This document shows positions 37,059-52,000 of a stretch of DNA of 64,000 nt, one piece after another. Position 1 is the first letter of the stretch. Each line of letters begins with the position of its first letter. The notes below the pieces were generated by a model, which had not been told where the DNA came from, did no database searches, and was given only the letters and a program-made list of their open reading frames with translations. The DNA comes from Dendrophyllia cribrosa (taxonomy: Eukaryota > Cnidaria > Anthozoa > Scleractinia > Dendrophylliidae), in NCBI GenBank assembly GCA_024195265.1, contig JAJLRJ010000005.1:41402780-41466779 (forward strand). The letters are read 5' to 3'. A program made the translations under genes and the position numbers.

Positions 37059-40000
37059 TTATAAGCGCTAAGCGGCATTTTACGGTATTACAGCGTGATA
37101 AGGTTAAGTTTAATACCAATCAATACATTATAACACGAAATAGCATTTAAGACTGCAAAAAGTACTAAACTGGATGCAAGTCTAAGACGTTATTTTTTCA
37201 CCATTTAGGGTGCGCACTAAAGGCACCGTCAAAACGCCAAGGTAAAATAGATCAGAAAGTTGTGAAATAATCCTTATTTTTTATTTCTCGCCTAAAAGCT
37301 CGAACACATTAAACATTAAGGTGCAGGCTCCAAGTATTTTTTTTGGGTCACACCTCCCTTTTTGAATGCGCTTATACATAATCTTACTTTAGCTCAATGA
37401 ATCTGAATTTGATACCAGTTGTACCAGCTTTTTGTACTAATCAGCGTTTCCATAGCAACGGTAAACAAACATGGCGAAAAACAGTTTTTCCTAATTATCC
37501 TTCGATTTTGGAGCTATCCGCGACAAGTAAGTAAATGCGCTATAATCTACACAGTGTAGCACACTAAATGGGGACATTTCAAACAAATTAAACTGTTCGA
37601 TTTTATATAAATCGCTGAAACATTTTAACACGTGTTTTTATGTTTTTTTTTTATGTCAAAACATTCCATAGGTGTCACAAAGTATCATTAAATTACCACA
37701 GAAAGGTTCCTCATACTTAAATTATTATTCCCTCACTCTTTTAACGTTTCAAGCGCATTTGTATATAATTTGAAAACGAACAAATGAAGATCTCTATCTT
37801 TATTGCAGAGTCTGAGGAAACTTTCTGTGGAATTTAATGATCTATGAAATGTTTTGACCGCTTATATTTCAAACATGAAAATAGACATGTTACACATGTC
37901 AGCGATTTATTCAATCGGACAGTTATATTTGTTTAAAAGATGTTTAGGAAAAACTGGTTTTCGCCATGTTTGTTTACCGTTGCTATAGAAACGCTTAATA
38001 GTATAAAAAGACCATCGTCCAAAACTTTTATCCAAGCCTAACATCTGGTATTAAATTCAGATTATGTATAAGCGCATTCATAAAGGAAAGTATGACCCAA
38101 AAAATACTACTTGGAGCCACCTTAAATCGTAAAAAATATCCAGCCATGTTACATAGCCTTTCGATGAACTATCTTTATTTATACTTCAAATTGCTATAAT
38201 TAAAAGGACAGTTATTATTTTTTCCAATCAGAATGAAGTCCATTCTGCCTAGTCGTAGACGAATTCTGCATAATTTCTAACACATTTTTTTTTACTATTA
38301 GACGTACCTGAATTGTTGAATATTGCAGTCCGTCCTAATGGTTGTTATGCAGCACTTTCATGGAGCACTACCTCAGATAACAGCTGCCCAATAACTCGAT
38401 ACACTGTTTACTTCAGGGAACCTATAACCTCAAGTAATAAAAACAAAATGTGGAATAAAGAGAGCATAAGGGTACTAAACAATGCATATCGCCTTAAGTT
38501 GAACTGCAGCAAGAGCTATGAAGTTATGGTGATAGCATGGAATGAACGTGGATCAAGCAGTGCAGATGAGAAATCAGTTTATGTGCATACAGAAAAAGGT
38601 ATCATGGTCCTCCTCTTACTGCATATTAACAAATATTAACTTACACTTTCATGGATCAATACTACCGCTCTTTATAAGAAAGTGCTACAATAATGGTATC
38701 AAACAATGCCTAGTCATTGTTGAAAAAGTTGGGGTCAGTGCCATGACGTAACAGGTTACCATAGCAACATTATAACATGTTAAGGTGTTTCGACACAGTT
38801 TTCTGGAGACCATACCTACATTTTTCAAACGGTTTTTAAGCGATCTTCTCTAAATCAAATCAACGTGAAATTTTTACTTACTGGTTTTAAATTGATTTTT
38901 GGCAAGATATATTTTCAGGTATTTTGCTGAGTAGGACTGTTGTTATTGTTGTCTGTATAAAACAAAAAAAAAAGATATATTTTCAGGTATAATTGATATT
39001 ACCATGACCACGATAAACAAGAAACTTCGAAATCAGTAAAAGTGAAATTTTGGGCAATTAAGATTTCGCATCAAAAATTCCACATATAGGCATCTTAAAT
39101 TATGGTATATGGCAAATATATTTTGCAAGAATAAAAAATTCTGTATATTTGATTTCAAATGTATCGCAATAACATTTCAATTGAAACCTTACTATTTGTA
39201 TATTGGTAATAAATTGATCGAGAGATTAACACTTGTTTTGTGAAATTACTTCAAGATAGTGTCCAAAACGTAGTTTGATGTTATGTTTGCACATCATAAT
39301 TTTTTTATTTACTTTCTTTTTTTCGCGATCTTGAGACCTACCTTTTCCCCTAACACCGCTCCATGCAATTTTTGGTGTTATTTTCTATTTCAATTTCTTT
39401 TGCAAAAATCTGAGGAACATTCACCGCGCATGCCACCCTGGGTGCCATAGGTTTTATTTTTAGTGAAAATCGACGAGTTTGAGTGGCAAAGCCGCGACAA
39501 CGAGGCGCAACGCGCCGAAAAAAAAAGAAAACTTCTGGGCACTCGAGTACACAACCTCATTTCCATGCGACTTGTGGATCGGATGTCTCACCAAACCGGT
39601 TTTAGCCATTAAATATGACAGCTGACATGTTTTTAAAAATGCTTGTGGCGCAGCGATGCCTGACAATATTCCGCGAAAAAAGCTTTCGACTGTTTGTCTT
39701 GGATTGTGAATGAAATGGCTATAGTTCATTCGGGAAACTCCGGTCAAAATTTTGCGTACATCGGTAGACGATTCTTGTCGCGTTTGCAACCTCTTGAGTC
39801 TTGCTTAAAGAGTATACAATGGTAACCACTTGCATCCGTAAGAATTACAAAACAGCTATCATGCTGGAGATTCAAATATATATATATTTTTTTTTAAATA
39901 ACAATGCAAATTTTATTCAGATATACTAAAATACAGTAAATACAGTGTTTTGATTAGAAGTAGACTTACAGAGACATTTGAATATTTACAGAATCATTTG

Positions 40001-43000
40001 CATAGTTATTTTTAACACAAAGAATTGTTTACAGTACACACATACACTCGCACACGCAAACGCAACTAACATTAAAGAAAAGAAAAGGAAAAAGAAAGAG
40101 GGGGGAGGAAGTTTAAATGTCTTAAAAAGGGCATATTTTGACAGATCTTTTATTTTTGCTGAATCTATATTTATTAAAGACAAGAGACTAGAGGCGCTGT
40201 TTGTTCTCAATGCACAGGGGAATGGAATTAGAAAGTGCAAAAAGAAAATAATTAGAATTTTTAAAGTCAAGATAAAAAAAGGCTACTCGTTGATAGAGGT
40301 TCAATTTGATTCTTATACTGTTTTAAATAGCACCAAAAATTCTCAATAATTGGGATACGTTCTTTACTTCTACAAAGCCAAATGAAAAATCTAGCAAGTA
40401 AGAAGGTAAAGTTAATAAGATGATTTTGTTTGGATGTCTCCGGCCTCAGACCCAAGGCAATAAGTTTATTCAGGGTATAATTTTTTGGTAATAAGTTGCG
40501 CTGCTGTAGAAAAGGGACAACCTGTGTCCAAAAACATTCTATTTTCTTACAGGACCAAAAAAGATGAAAGATGTTTTCAGGTTCTTTGCAACAGAAAGTA
40601 CAGCTTCCCTCATCCTTAAAACCCATTTTAACCAAAATCGTGTTTGTTACCAACATTTGATGCAGATATCTGAAATGAAAATCTATCAATTTAGTACTTT
40701 TAGTACATTTTATAGCAATCATATAAGCGGCGGGCCAGTTGATATCATGAAAATCTTGGAGATCTTTGAACCATTTTTGTTGATTGGGAATTGGTACATT
40801 ATTCTTCATTTTCATCAATTTTTGATATGCAAGTCTGCTGGGCGTTTTCGAATTTAGCATAGAGCTTATAAGAGGTTCTACTTCTTCACAGTCAGGTGTT
40901 ATATCTGGGTTTTGTTTTCTCCAGAGCTCTTTGAGAGCCGAAATTATCCCGTAAAAAGTAAGTGAGCAGACTTTGATATTATACTTGTTTTCAAATTCAG
41001 TTAGCGAGAGAAAAATGTTTGGTCGTTCTTTAACAATTTGATTTACATAGGAAATTCCGGCTTGATACCAGTTTTTTAAAAAAAGCGGTTCGTCCATAAT
41101 TCTGATCAAAGAGTTATGCCAGAGGGTTTGCTTAAGAAAGGAATCTGCGGAGTGTATTTGGTATGTGTAGTTCAATTCAGACCATATTTCGATAATTTCT
41201 TTAAGAAAGGGGCTAAATGATTTAGATATCTTTTTCGTGTCTTTTATGTTGAGATTGCTCCTAAAGAAATTTGGGCCACCCAATTTTTCCAACTCGATAT
41301 CAAAAAAAAGTTTCCATTTCCCCTTGTTATTACCGTCAAGGTACTTTTTGATCCAAACAGATTTAAGAGCCTTGTTGAAAGAAGCTATGTCGATCATCTT
41401 TAGACCCCCATTAGAGTAATTCCTCAATATAACATTTCTCTTGATTTTGTCTCCTTTGCCACTCCAAATGAAGTCAAAGAAAAGATCATTTAATTCTTTT
41501 ATGGTTTGAGGATTTGATTGAAGAGACGACAACAGGTGAATAATTTGAGAAACAGCCAAACTCTTAAGGACTGTGATTTTCCCGATAAGGCTAAGTCTAC
41601 GAACCGACCAGCATCCTAAACAGTTCCGAATTTTTTCTATTTTTTCTGAGAAATTAAGGTTGACTGTAGTCGCTGGATCTATTGATAGCCAAACACCAAG
41701 CGCCTTGACTTTTGTGTTTTGCCAGTTAAAATCTTTTTCCGGACATAATTGTTCATGTTGACCAGCGCAGGAGCCAATCCATAGAGCTTCAGTTTTCTTG
41801 TTATTGAGTTTGAGGCCTGAGACTTTGCTGAAGCTTTCCAAGACCCCAAGGGCTTTAGAGAGAGACCTTTCCGTACCGTCCATAATGAGAGTTGTGTCAT
41901 CAGCATATTGACTTATTTTGACCTCGCTATCTTTCACTAAGAGACCCTTGATATCTGTATTTCTACGAATTGCTTTAGCAAGAAACTCAACTGAAAGAAT
42001 GAAGAGATACGGAGAAAGAGGGCAGCCTTGCCGGACACCCCTGTGTACCGAAAAGAAATTACTTGCCCAGCCATTGTTTAGAACGCAGCTTTCTGTTTTA
42101 TTATAAAAGGTTTTGAACCATTGAACAATTGACGGTCCAAATCCATACGAGAGCAACGATTTTTGCACGAAGGGCCATTCTAATGTATCGAATGCTTTCT
42201 CGAAATCAAGGAAAAGCAGAAGGCCCGGGATGTTGTTAGCCGCAGTGTATTCGATAACACTATTTATTAGGCGTATGTTTTCCCCTATGAAACGTCCTTT
42301 AATAAAACCAGTTTGATCGGTGTTTATGAGATTAGGGATAAGGGTCTTTATGCGATTTGCAATGGCTTTGGCAGCTATCTTATAGTCGCAATTTAAGAGC
42401 GTTAATGGTCTCCAGTTACGTATGTAATACAGTTCTTCGCTCTTTTTGGGGATAAGTTTTAAAATACCACGTCTTTGAGAAATCGATAGCTGTCCAATTT
42501 CGAATCCGTAATTAAGAGCATCTAGAAGAGGTTCGGAAATATCGTTCCAGAAAGTTTGATAAAATTCAGAAGGTAGGCCATCCGTTCCTGGGCTTTTTCC
42601 TGATTCCATACATTTTAAAGCACTATAACATTCAGGTTCAGATAAAAAGCCTTCGATGGCTTCGCTTTCGTCATTGCTTAAGACTGTATCATTCTCTAAG
42701 AAAAAAGCGTCTGTATCTAGAGAAATAGGATCGTTTTGTATCTTAGCAGAATAAAGGTCTTTGTAGAAAGCTTCGCATTCATGGAGGATTTCTTTATCTG
42801 AAGTAGCAAATTCGTTTTCGTGTTTTTTCAAGCGGCTGATTGTTCCTTGTTTAAAATGTCTTTTTTCGAGATTCAAAAAATATTTAGTGTTTTTTTCACC
42901 TTCATTATACCATCTGGTTCTTGAACGAACGATAGCGCCTTTTGTACGGTGCTCAATTATTTTTTCTAGCTCGTTCTTCAAATTGTCCAGTTTTGTCTGT

Positions 43001-46000
43001 AGGAGTGATTTTTGTACATCGCTTATTGCGATGTTCCCGTCTAATTCTCTCTCCAGATCAGCTATTACTTTGTGCAGCTCATCCTCGCGGGATTTTGTTT
43101 TAAAGTTTTTCGCTGCCGCATATGAAATCGTTTTTTCTCGAACTTTCATTTTAATCACATCCCAAAGCAAGGCTGGATTAACTGAACTATCAGACTTGTA
43201 TTCATTTTTTGTTTGCTGAATAACTGTTTGAATTTGTTTCAGATATTGATCTTCTGCCAATAGTGAGGTGTTTAACTTCCAAAAACCTCTTCCCCTTGGG
43301 TTGTGATGCATAGCTATTTTGAGTAATATCATAGAATGATCAGTTTTGTAGCCAGGTACGATATCTGTCATGTTAGTGTCACAGATTAAGCTGGAACTTA
43401 TTAAAAAGAAATCAAGCCTACAATGTATTTCTGGTTTCCTTCGGCGCCATGTATATCTACGCCTATTTGGGTTCATTGTTCTCCAAATATCTGTTAAAGC
43501 TAGATTCTCGCAAGCTTGCTTGATTACGTTTAAAGAGTTTCGATGGGTTCTGGGAAGGCCGCCCTTCTTATCTTCTTCAACATTCATCACGAGATTGAAA
43601 TCCCCTCCCAATATTATATCTTCACAGTTGAAATCCTGTAGATGATCAAAAAACAATTCAAAGAAATTCGGGTCGTCATCATTTGGAGCGTAAATATTTG
43701 CTAGAGTGAAATGCTTTTGGTCGGCTTTAATATCGCAAATAATAAAGCGTCCCGAGGGGTCCGAGAAAGCTTTCAGAATGTCTAAGTTGAAATTATTGTT
43801 AAAAAGAATGCAAACACCCGCAGCGCTGCTTGAGCAGCAGCTGAAAAGTGCCTTATAACCCCATTCGGTCCTCCATTTGGCAGCATTGTTTTCGGTACAA
43901 TGGACTTCTTGTAGAAAAAAAATTGATTGTTGCCTAGTTCTGAGCCAATTAAAAGTCTCTCTTCTTTTGTTGTTGTTTCCTATTCCCCTGACATTGATGG
44001 AAGCAATTTTTATATCACACATTCTTTGCGACTCTTAACTATCAGGTCTTGTTCCAAATGCTGATTCAGCAAAATCAAAATATTGAAAGGTGTTAATTTA
44101 ACGCCTTTATAGTAGAAACGATCTATACAAAACATGTTTGGAAATAATCTTGGCGATTTCAATAACAATTTACCTACTCGAATAAAAATATTAAAAGCTC
44201 TGAATAGGATGGTAATGGTATCGGAAGAGCAAATAAATATTTCCCCCCAATAAGACTGAATTAGTAAGCTATACAAACACAAACAAACAAACACCAAAAG
44301 TAATAAAAGTTAAACCTGACTGGGGGCATTGCTTGCTTTGGCGATTGAGAAGCAAATCAAAACAAGCAAAGCACCAGAAGAGAGATAATCTGTCATAACG
44401 GAAGAGCGTTTTTAAAACTTCCGTCCGTCGATCATGTATTCATGTAGGGTAATCAAATTCAAATATTACAAACCGGATGCAATAACGCCATACGTCTGAC
44501 ACGTCAACTTAATTAAACGCAGAATAAACTCTGAGGAGCTAACAACAATTGCAAGATGCCACTATTCCAATATAAACTGTGACTATCGCATAAGACTTGG
44601 ATCTTTATAGACTCTTTTAGCCGTGATGAAGAACACAATCTCGCAAGTTATGCTAACCGCAGACTTGCGCTCACATTTATATAAATCACGGACTGTAAAA
44701 TTAACTGATCCTAAGCAGCGACTAATTCCTACTTTAATAAGCGGTTACTACTGATCTTGCACACTGTTATATCTTTATTTTGATCAAAAAGGAAAAATCT
44801 CTCATGCACGTACTTGGGGAAGACCTATTCTAAAGCTGGGCTAAAATGCTTTTAGCGACGAGCAGGATTTGTGCTAGGCCTGTCACCTTTTATAACAACC
44901 CAAAAGATCGCAAAAAGCCGCAATCTCTGTCTACGTCTGCCAATGTTGTTTGCGTGGCTTCACTTTTCATGCACCCGTGGCGAAATGTTTTTGTCTAGCC
45001 AATCAAAGTTGCTGTTACATCATTACCTCCCGGCAGAGTCTGGAAACGAGTAGGAGTAACCAATCAGCGACCTAATACAGATTCTGTATTGGATTCTCGC
45101 ATGGAAATGAGGTTGTGTATTCGAGTGACCAGAGGTCCGTCTCGCGAGCTTCTTCTAACCGTTAATGCGGTTAATTTCACTCGTGATATTCAGAGAACGG
45201 ACCTCTGCATCCAGGGTGCGCGCATGCTTACCGCTGTAAAAAAATATTATCTCAAACTTTCATTGACATTAATTCACTGGAACGCCTTTAAATTTAAAGA
45301 TGAAGACGACGAATGAACCGGCCGAAAAGTTTGCGTTACAAATTCACTTTTTAAGTTATGCTCAGCAATGATTTCAAATCAATGCGCATTACATTCCTCC
45401 GTGATTGAAACATTTCAATGTATACTCGTTGATGCAAATTTCTTTGCATCTGTTTTCTTTTGCGTTCAAAATGTCTGCTGGAAAATCGTTTTTAAAACGC
45501 AAAAGGGCATTTATTGCTCAAAATAATCCTAAAAAGATACTAAAGGGAATCTAGAAAATAGTAAGGAAAATAATAAGGTACAATCATGCTCGAATACAGA
45601 TAATAATTGATGCACAGCAGATTACAAAGAAATGTATTAATCACGGAGGAATGTGATATCGATTTTCCCAGAAAATACATCTTGCCAAACTTCATTTCAA
45701 AACCAGTTAGTAGTGAAACTTTCGCGTTTATCTGACTTGGAAAAGACCGCTGAAAAGCCGATTGAAAAATGTAGGCATGGTATCCAGAAAACTGTATCGA
45801 AACACTTTAACGACAACCTTAATTTTAGCTTTAAGTGCTTATAACTACAAAACGAGCTAGGTGACCCAAGGAGCATGGTGACCCCCATGTTTTATTAGCA
45901 AATTGTAACTAGCATGTTAAGATACACCTTTTTGCAAAGTTTAAAAAAAAATATTGGGAAGGAGTTCAGAGCCAACTTAATAAATTTTCGAAACATGTTA

Positions 46001-49000
46001 TACTGTTGCTATGGTAACCTGCTACGTCACGACCATGATCATAACTTGTTCACCATGACTGGACATTTGTTTGATACCATGATTGCAGCATCAACTGGTA
46101 AAGAATTCTTGTATTGATCCATCAAAGTGTAAATGTTGGAAATTACTAGAAACTGTCGTGAGCCACCTTAATTATAATAATAATTATAATAAACATCTAT
46201 AACTTAGCTTTTTTATTTAACAAAAACATAATCAGTTGTTAGGAAGGAACAACGAAAGTTCTCCGTTTAACTTTACTCTTGTAGGACCATTACTTCAGTA
46301 TCTGCCATGATTCATCAAAGCGCTCCAAATTAACAGTTGCGTGTCCTTTCCTTTTACAGTTGCCCAAAACCAACGCAACGACAAAATGTAGTTCAAATCC
46401 CATGAAAGATACTCACAAATAAAAATAGCCGACTTTTGCCCGGTCCTAATTTTGTTATCGCCGATAGTTACCACCACTCAGGCTATCCAACATCGGGAAC
46501 ATCTGGAACTGTCGGGGAACAACAAAAATCTTCTATCGTCTGGGATTTTCCCAGCAAATTACAACAGTTAAAGGTCAACCACAGGCAACATGTATTTATT
46601 ATTATTTTTATTCATTTATGCAGGCTTTGAAATTTAAACTCAACTTCGTGATGACAGCGGTGTTTGGTTTCACTGTAAGGGTCGTTATTTATGTATTTAA
46701 GTGATTTCTTAGACAATGTGTAGAGTTTGTCAACTGCGTCATCGTTTTAAATGGTTTTGCCATTGGTCTTTGTTGCTGTCTATATGTCAATTTATCGAAA
46801 TCCATGCTACTTAACAAAACATGCAACTATCACCAAGTATCGCTTTTACCAGGCCTCGTTTGATCCAACGCTTGTATTTCTGAGTCATTAATTGAAACCT
46901 GCTTGTAACGATAAGTAAACAGGCACTCAGATACCAAAACATCAACTGTATTGAACCAAGAACAGAACTACTTGATAAACAACATGGCCGCGCACACGAG
47001 GACTCGTCACGTGCCCCCGATCGGCGGGAAAGCTAAATACTTCATGTAAGCGCACTCGTTACACTGCTGTCTGCGGTTGATTTGAAATAAACTCAGACAA
47101 AACATCAGTGAAAAAGAGCATGCATGTCGATCCACGGACATATTCTCGCGTCCTTGTTCCTCTCTTTTTATTATTAGGTTTGGATAAATGATAAATCATA
47201 TCACTGAACAATTTAGTAAGAAAACTAACAAAATGTTAACTACGTTTTACATCCGCTTAACACTCTTAAAAACGGATATGATTATTATTTTCTTTTCTAT
47301 TCAATAAATAAATATCGTTCGACAATATAGGTGTTCCGTTCCGGCCGGAGATGAAAGTCAAAGAAAATCAGTGCGGAGAACTTGAAGTTATTTGGAGTCC
47401 ACCGTCTTTAGACTCTGGTGGAGGACCACTCACTGACTTCCAGGTTCAGATAAGGAAAATGAGGACTGACTGGCGCGGGAATTGTACAACCTTCCTCACA
47501 AACTCCAGCTGTTTGATTAAAGGCCTCCAGAGTGAAACAGAGTACCAACTTCAGGTCCGGGCTTTCAACCAGAAGGGACCAAGCGATTGGGCGAGCATGA
47601 TTCTTAAGACAGGTTTTATAGGTAAGCATATAAGCTTAAACTCACTAAACGTACTAAACTCACTCAACTCACAGACTACACAGTACACTTATAGGAATAA
47701 CATTGTGAATTTAACTTTTAGTCTATTTGGTCATCCATCCATCCTTAATTCCTCACCCAAAATTCGTCCATCCATCCATCATCCATCCCACCGTCCGAAT
47801 TAACACCATGCAGTCTATTGTTGAGTCATTTAAGTAATTTTCGTTGTATATCGTTTTGAATGGCGTAACCGACAGCCAAGCCGATAAACTAAAAAATTGC
47901 GCTGCACTCATTATGAACTAGAATGATCCCATCTCGAGGAGTGTAGGAATAAATAAAAAGCCCTTGCGATGTCCAAAATGATCAACGAAATAGCACCAAT
48001 CTACTTAAATTACAATTCAAAAAAATGATTGGATTTTCTGTCTGTAACCTTATTAGAACATCGAGAGAATATGCTGTATTACCGAGAGCTAGAAAGCTAG
48101 AAAAAAGTTTCGTTTTCACTGATCGAGGAGCAGAAATTTAGAATTTGCTGACAGAGGACGTAAAAGGTGAACGCTCTCTTTAGACATTTAAGAACAAACT
48201 GAAATCTCCCAATGTCTTTATCGATTTTTATCCACTCTCTGTTCTCTGTACTTGTTAATTATACTAGCAGTAATCACAGATTATGGAGACACCTTCGAAG
48301 GAATTTCCGGCGGAAATGAGCTCCTGAAAAAAAACAATAGGGGCGGCCATTTAGAAGACCGGCCACCAAAAAATCTCAAATTTTACTGCACATAAACCAC
48401 AGGACAACCAACACGAAGTTAGGATTGCGTTCTTCGAACGCGATAATTAACAGTGCTAGTTAAGGGTTTAATTATTTGTTTATATTGCATGGTTTTTGTG
48501 AAAACAAACGCTATTTCAATCTGTAATTTTTAGCAAAACTGCCGTGGAAAAATAAAGCTTCGTATTCTATTCTAGTTGTAGTTCTGTTTTATTCAGCCAT
48601 TTATCTTCCTGTTGTTGTTTTTTACTGGATGTATAATTTAGCTATCTATTGATTTGCTTAATTAAAGCATCTTTAATTTCCTTTCTGGTTCATCTGAGTA
48701 TTAGTCCATCCATTCGTTTCATTATTCCTTCATCCATAGGCTGTTCAATTTTTATCTTCACCTTTGCACTTCTTGATATGTAGGTGTGATGTTTTCTTTT
48801 AGGACCACCAGACCCTCCCCAAATAACAAAACAGTCAGAAGTCTCTGGAAGAAATGTAGCAGTGCTATGGACACGTCCCTCACAAAGAAACTGCAATATT
48901 ACCATGTACTCACTACACTACAGAGTAATTAAACCAACCACCGAGAAATGGGCAGAGATAAACATCACAGATGCAAGCATCACCAATTACACACTGTATC

Positions 49001-52000
49001 TTCAGCACAGTAAGAAGTATGAAGTAATTGTATTCGCTTGGAACGCTCTGGGACGCAGTGAAAAAAGCGAAGCATGGGAAATAGGAACGGCACAGTGTAA
49101 GTTGATATTCTTTGCTTCAAATAGACAATAATTGCAGTGGCGTAGCCAGCCTATAGGCCCGTAGGCCTACAAATTTTTCAGCCCACTTGTGTTACATTTT
49201 TAAGAATTGGAAATGAAAAATTTAAATCCATTCTCTTTTATCAAATATTAGGATTTCGGTGCTGTCTAGATGCATATAAAATCACCAGAAAGTGAAGGAT
49301 AAAGCATTTTCAAGGGCCAATCCTGAAAAATTTTCCGCGGGGGTATGCCAGCTTGTACCATATATACGTAACACCCCTCTGTAACAGACCCGGTGGATTC
49401 TATATCCTCACCAGGTTTTCGAAAAAACGCCACCAGGCCGGCTAATTTTTTCACCGGGTCGGCTAATTTTCCACCGGGATTTTTGTTTTTAAATTGTCTA
49501 CCAGGTTTATTCAATAATTAATCTACCGTGATACTATATTAAGTCCTCCCTCCAAAGGTAAAAAATAATCAGTTATCTAAATCTTAATGACAGATAGCCA
49601 CCGCCTTGGCAGGCGCGTAGGTGGGTTTTCAGAAGGGGTGTTCATATTTATCTGAAGGTTTTGTAATGGGGGTGAATGAAGCGAGCGCCGGAGGCGCGAG
49701 CTTTTAGGAGGGACTGGGGGCATGCCCCCTCAGAAAGTTTTGAAATCTCGGGGCTCGGAAATGCTATTTTCAGCATTGTCAGCATTTTCAGTGTAAAATT
49801 ACAAGTATTTATAGTGCTTACAGATAGATTTTGTTAGCTTGATACATATAATACTTGATACATATATCTTGGCCTAACTTAACTTAACTTAACTTAACCG
49901 GCCCGGTTACGCCGTCCCTGTACCGAAAATAGCCTTAAGGTCAATACACACTGAACATGTATCAGCTAATAAATGATATAATGCTACACTGAACACGTAT
50001 CAGTATCGTTTTCGGATGTGATCTGATGTCATAGTTGGTACTACTATCGTCCGAAAAATCAGACAAGGACGAAGAGCTATCCTTCTCAGAGCTGGTGTCC
50101 GCCATCTTTGACTCGTTGTCATGTTCAGTAGTTGTAGTGTCACGTGTTTACAATTCGACATCCTATTGGTTAAAAAACGTCAGGGTTTCCCGCCATTTAT
50201 ATTTACGGTCTTGTTGTGGTATGGGACAGACCCCTTTCCGCTCTGCAGTGTTCTTTGGTTTCTGATTATTCTTTTTTGTCGATGTTGCTGTTTTTCCTTT
50301 TACAAACAAACAAATATTAAAGAAATACGCTGGGTATGTAAAAGTCACACCAGGGAAGCAAAAGAATAGCCGGGTAAAATCAAAATATTCACCAGGTACC
50401 AAAGAGGCTATATTTTCACTGGGTGGAGGAAAAAAGTCCACTGGGTCGGGTTTCACCGGGTCTGTTACAGAGGGGTGTTACGTAGAATATTTTACCATCT
50501 GAAAGTGAAATCATTAGCATCTGTTCAAAGACTGCAGTCCGCATTTAGACTAATCGAAACGAATTTAAACATTCCTATTATGAGTAAAAATGAATACATA
50601 CGATTAAAGCAACACTCATTGTGTTCTTTAAATGCAATGAAAAGGTTTTTATTGTTCACTCGACGAAAAATTCAAATGAAAGGTTTTTGGTATCCGGGTT
50701 TGGTGTGATTATTTTCAAACCGTCAAAGTTCTCGTTTTAAAAAGTGATAACGTAATTTACGTGAAGAAAACGTACAATTAATTATCGATTTTCATAAAGC
50801 ATCCGCACTACCACCTGTGATGAAGAAACTACCAAAAGTACAACAAAATTTGAGCCTTCTAAATACAATGTTGAAATATAATAATCAAGGATATAATTGC
50901 ATCTATGTACTCGACACACTCAAATAACTTTATCAAGTGGGGAGAATTTGAGTTCTAAACAAGCTAAAACTCAACTTTTCGGCAATAATGCAACGCATTT
51001 TTACGTTCAGTGATTACGATTTCGCTTAGTTGATGAATAACTATTTACTTCATGAGATTTTCTGATGCAACTGGGCGCGGGAAAACCCCATTCCGATTTT
51101 TTTAAAATAGCAAATTACAACGATGAAACGATTTCTCATACGTGAGAAAAGCGTTTAGTCCTGATTCACTACCGCTGGCGCCAACCTCTTTATTACTCGT
51201 GGCGTAGCCGACGAGTTATAAATTCTGCTTTGTATTTCTTTTTTTCGTGTCACATTTGTGCATGCAAATTTATGTACGCATTTAGTTTCACTGGTTTGAT
51301 TGGTTAACAAGTGACCTCGTGATCTCACTTTTGATGTCAAGATGGCGGCAAAATCTGTCCATGTGTTGACTTGAGAAACAGAAGGAAGAAAAACAGCGTA
51401 CAAGTTTTCAAGTAAATTATCAACATGAGACAGTGTTTCATTACAAGATCAAACACTGAGAAGAGAGTTGAAAAAACGACACGCAGCGGAGTATTTTTGA
51501 CGAACTTCGAGGTGTTTGATCTTGTGATGAAATACTGTGTCGAATGTTTGATATTACATGTACTTCTCAAACAAAATGATTTTAGAAGGAGAAATTAAGG
51601 ATGCAAAAATGAGGAGTGTTTCATTTGATTTCCAAACACTCATTTAAACATTAACCCATTTTGCCTTTATTGATCACGTCACTTGATGTTTCCATAGCAA
51701 CAAGATTTTGACAGCCATGTTTTTTGTAATTTGTATTTTTTTACCTTTGAATGAAGAGAAACAATGTTTAGTGGTATACATTTTTACTTTATTTAGTGTT
51801 TAATTATTGGTTTTGATTAATTGTGAGTCAATTTGGACGGTCTTTAACAGGTGTTGAAAAATTACAGAAATCCAAAATGGCGGCCGTATAACTAATTACC
51901 AAATAATTACGTCATATGACGTCATCGTTCCATATGCGGACATAGAGGGTGCATATATGTTTCACTGTCATAGCCTTAATATCTTGGAGACCAGAGACCC

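Larger units (their letters stand above)
38640..46165. repeat. Large inverted structure with ~1-kb arms around a LINE
   Basis: 38640-39600 and 45060-46165 are inverted, discontinuous copies. Shared blocks include ACACTTT-ATGGATCAATAC, GGTTACCATAGCAACA, and ACACAACCTCATTTCCATGC at the inner ends. The LINE (about 39880-44330) sits in the centre. The left arm starts about 40 bases after receptor exon 6. Confidence 0.7.

Noticed and set aside
44010..44297. 95-codon ORF just upstream of the LINE ORF2, considered as ORF1
   Set aside because: Hydrophobic, with no coiled coil, RNA-binding or zinc-knuckle pattern; it overlaps the ORF2 start and is probably chance.
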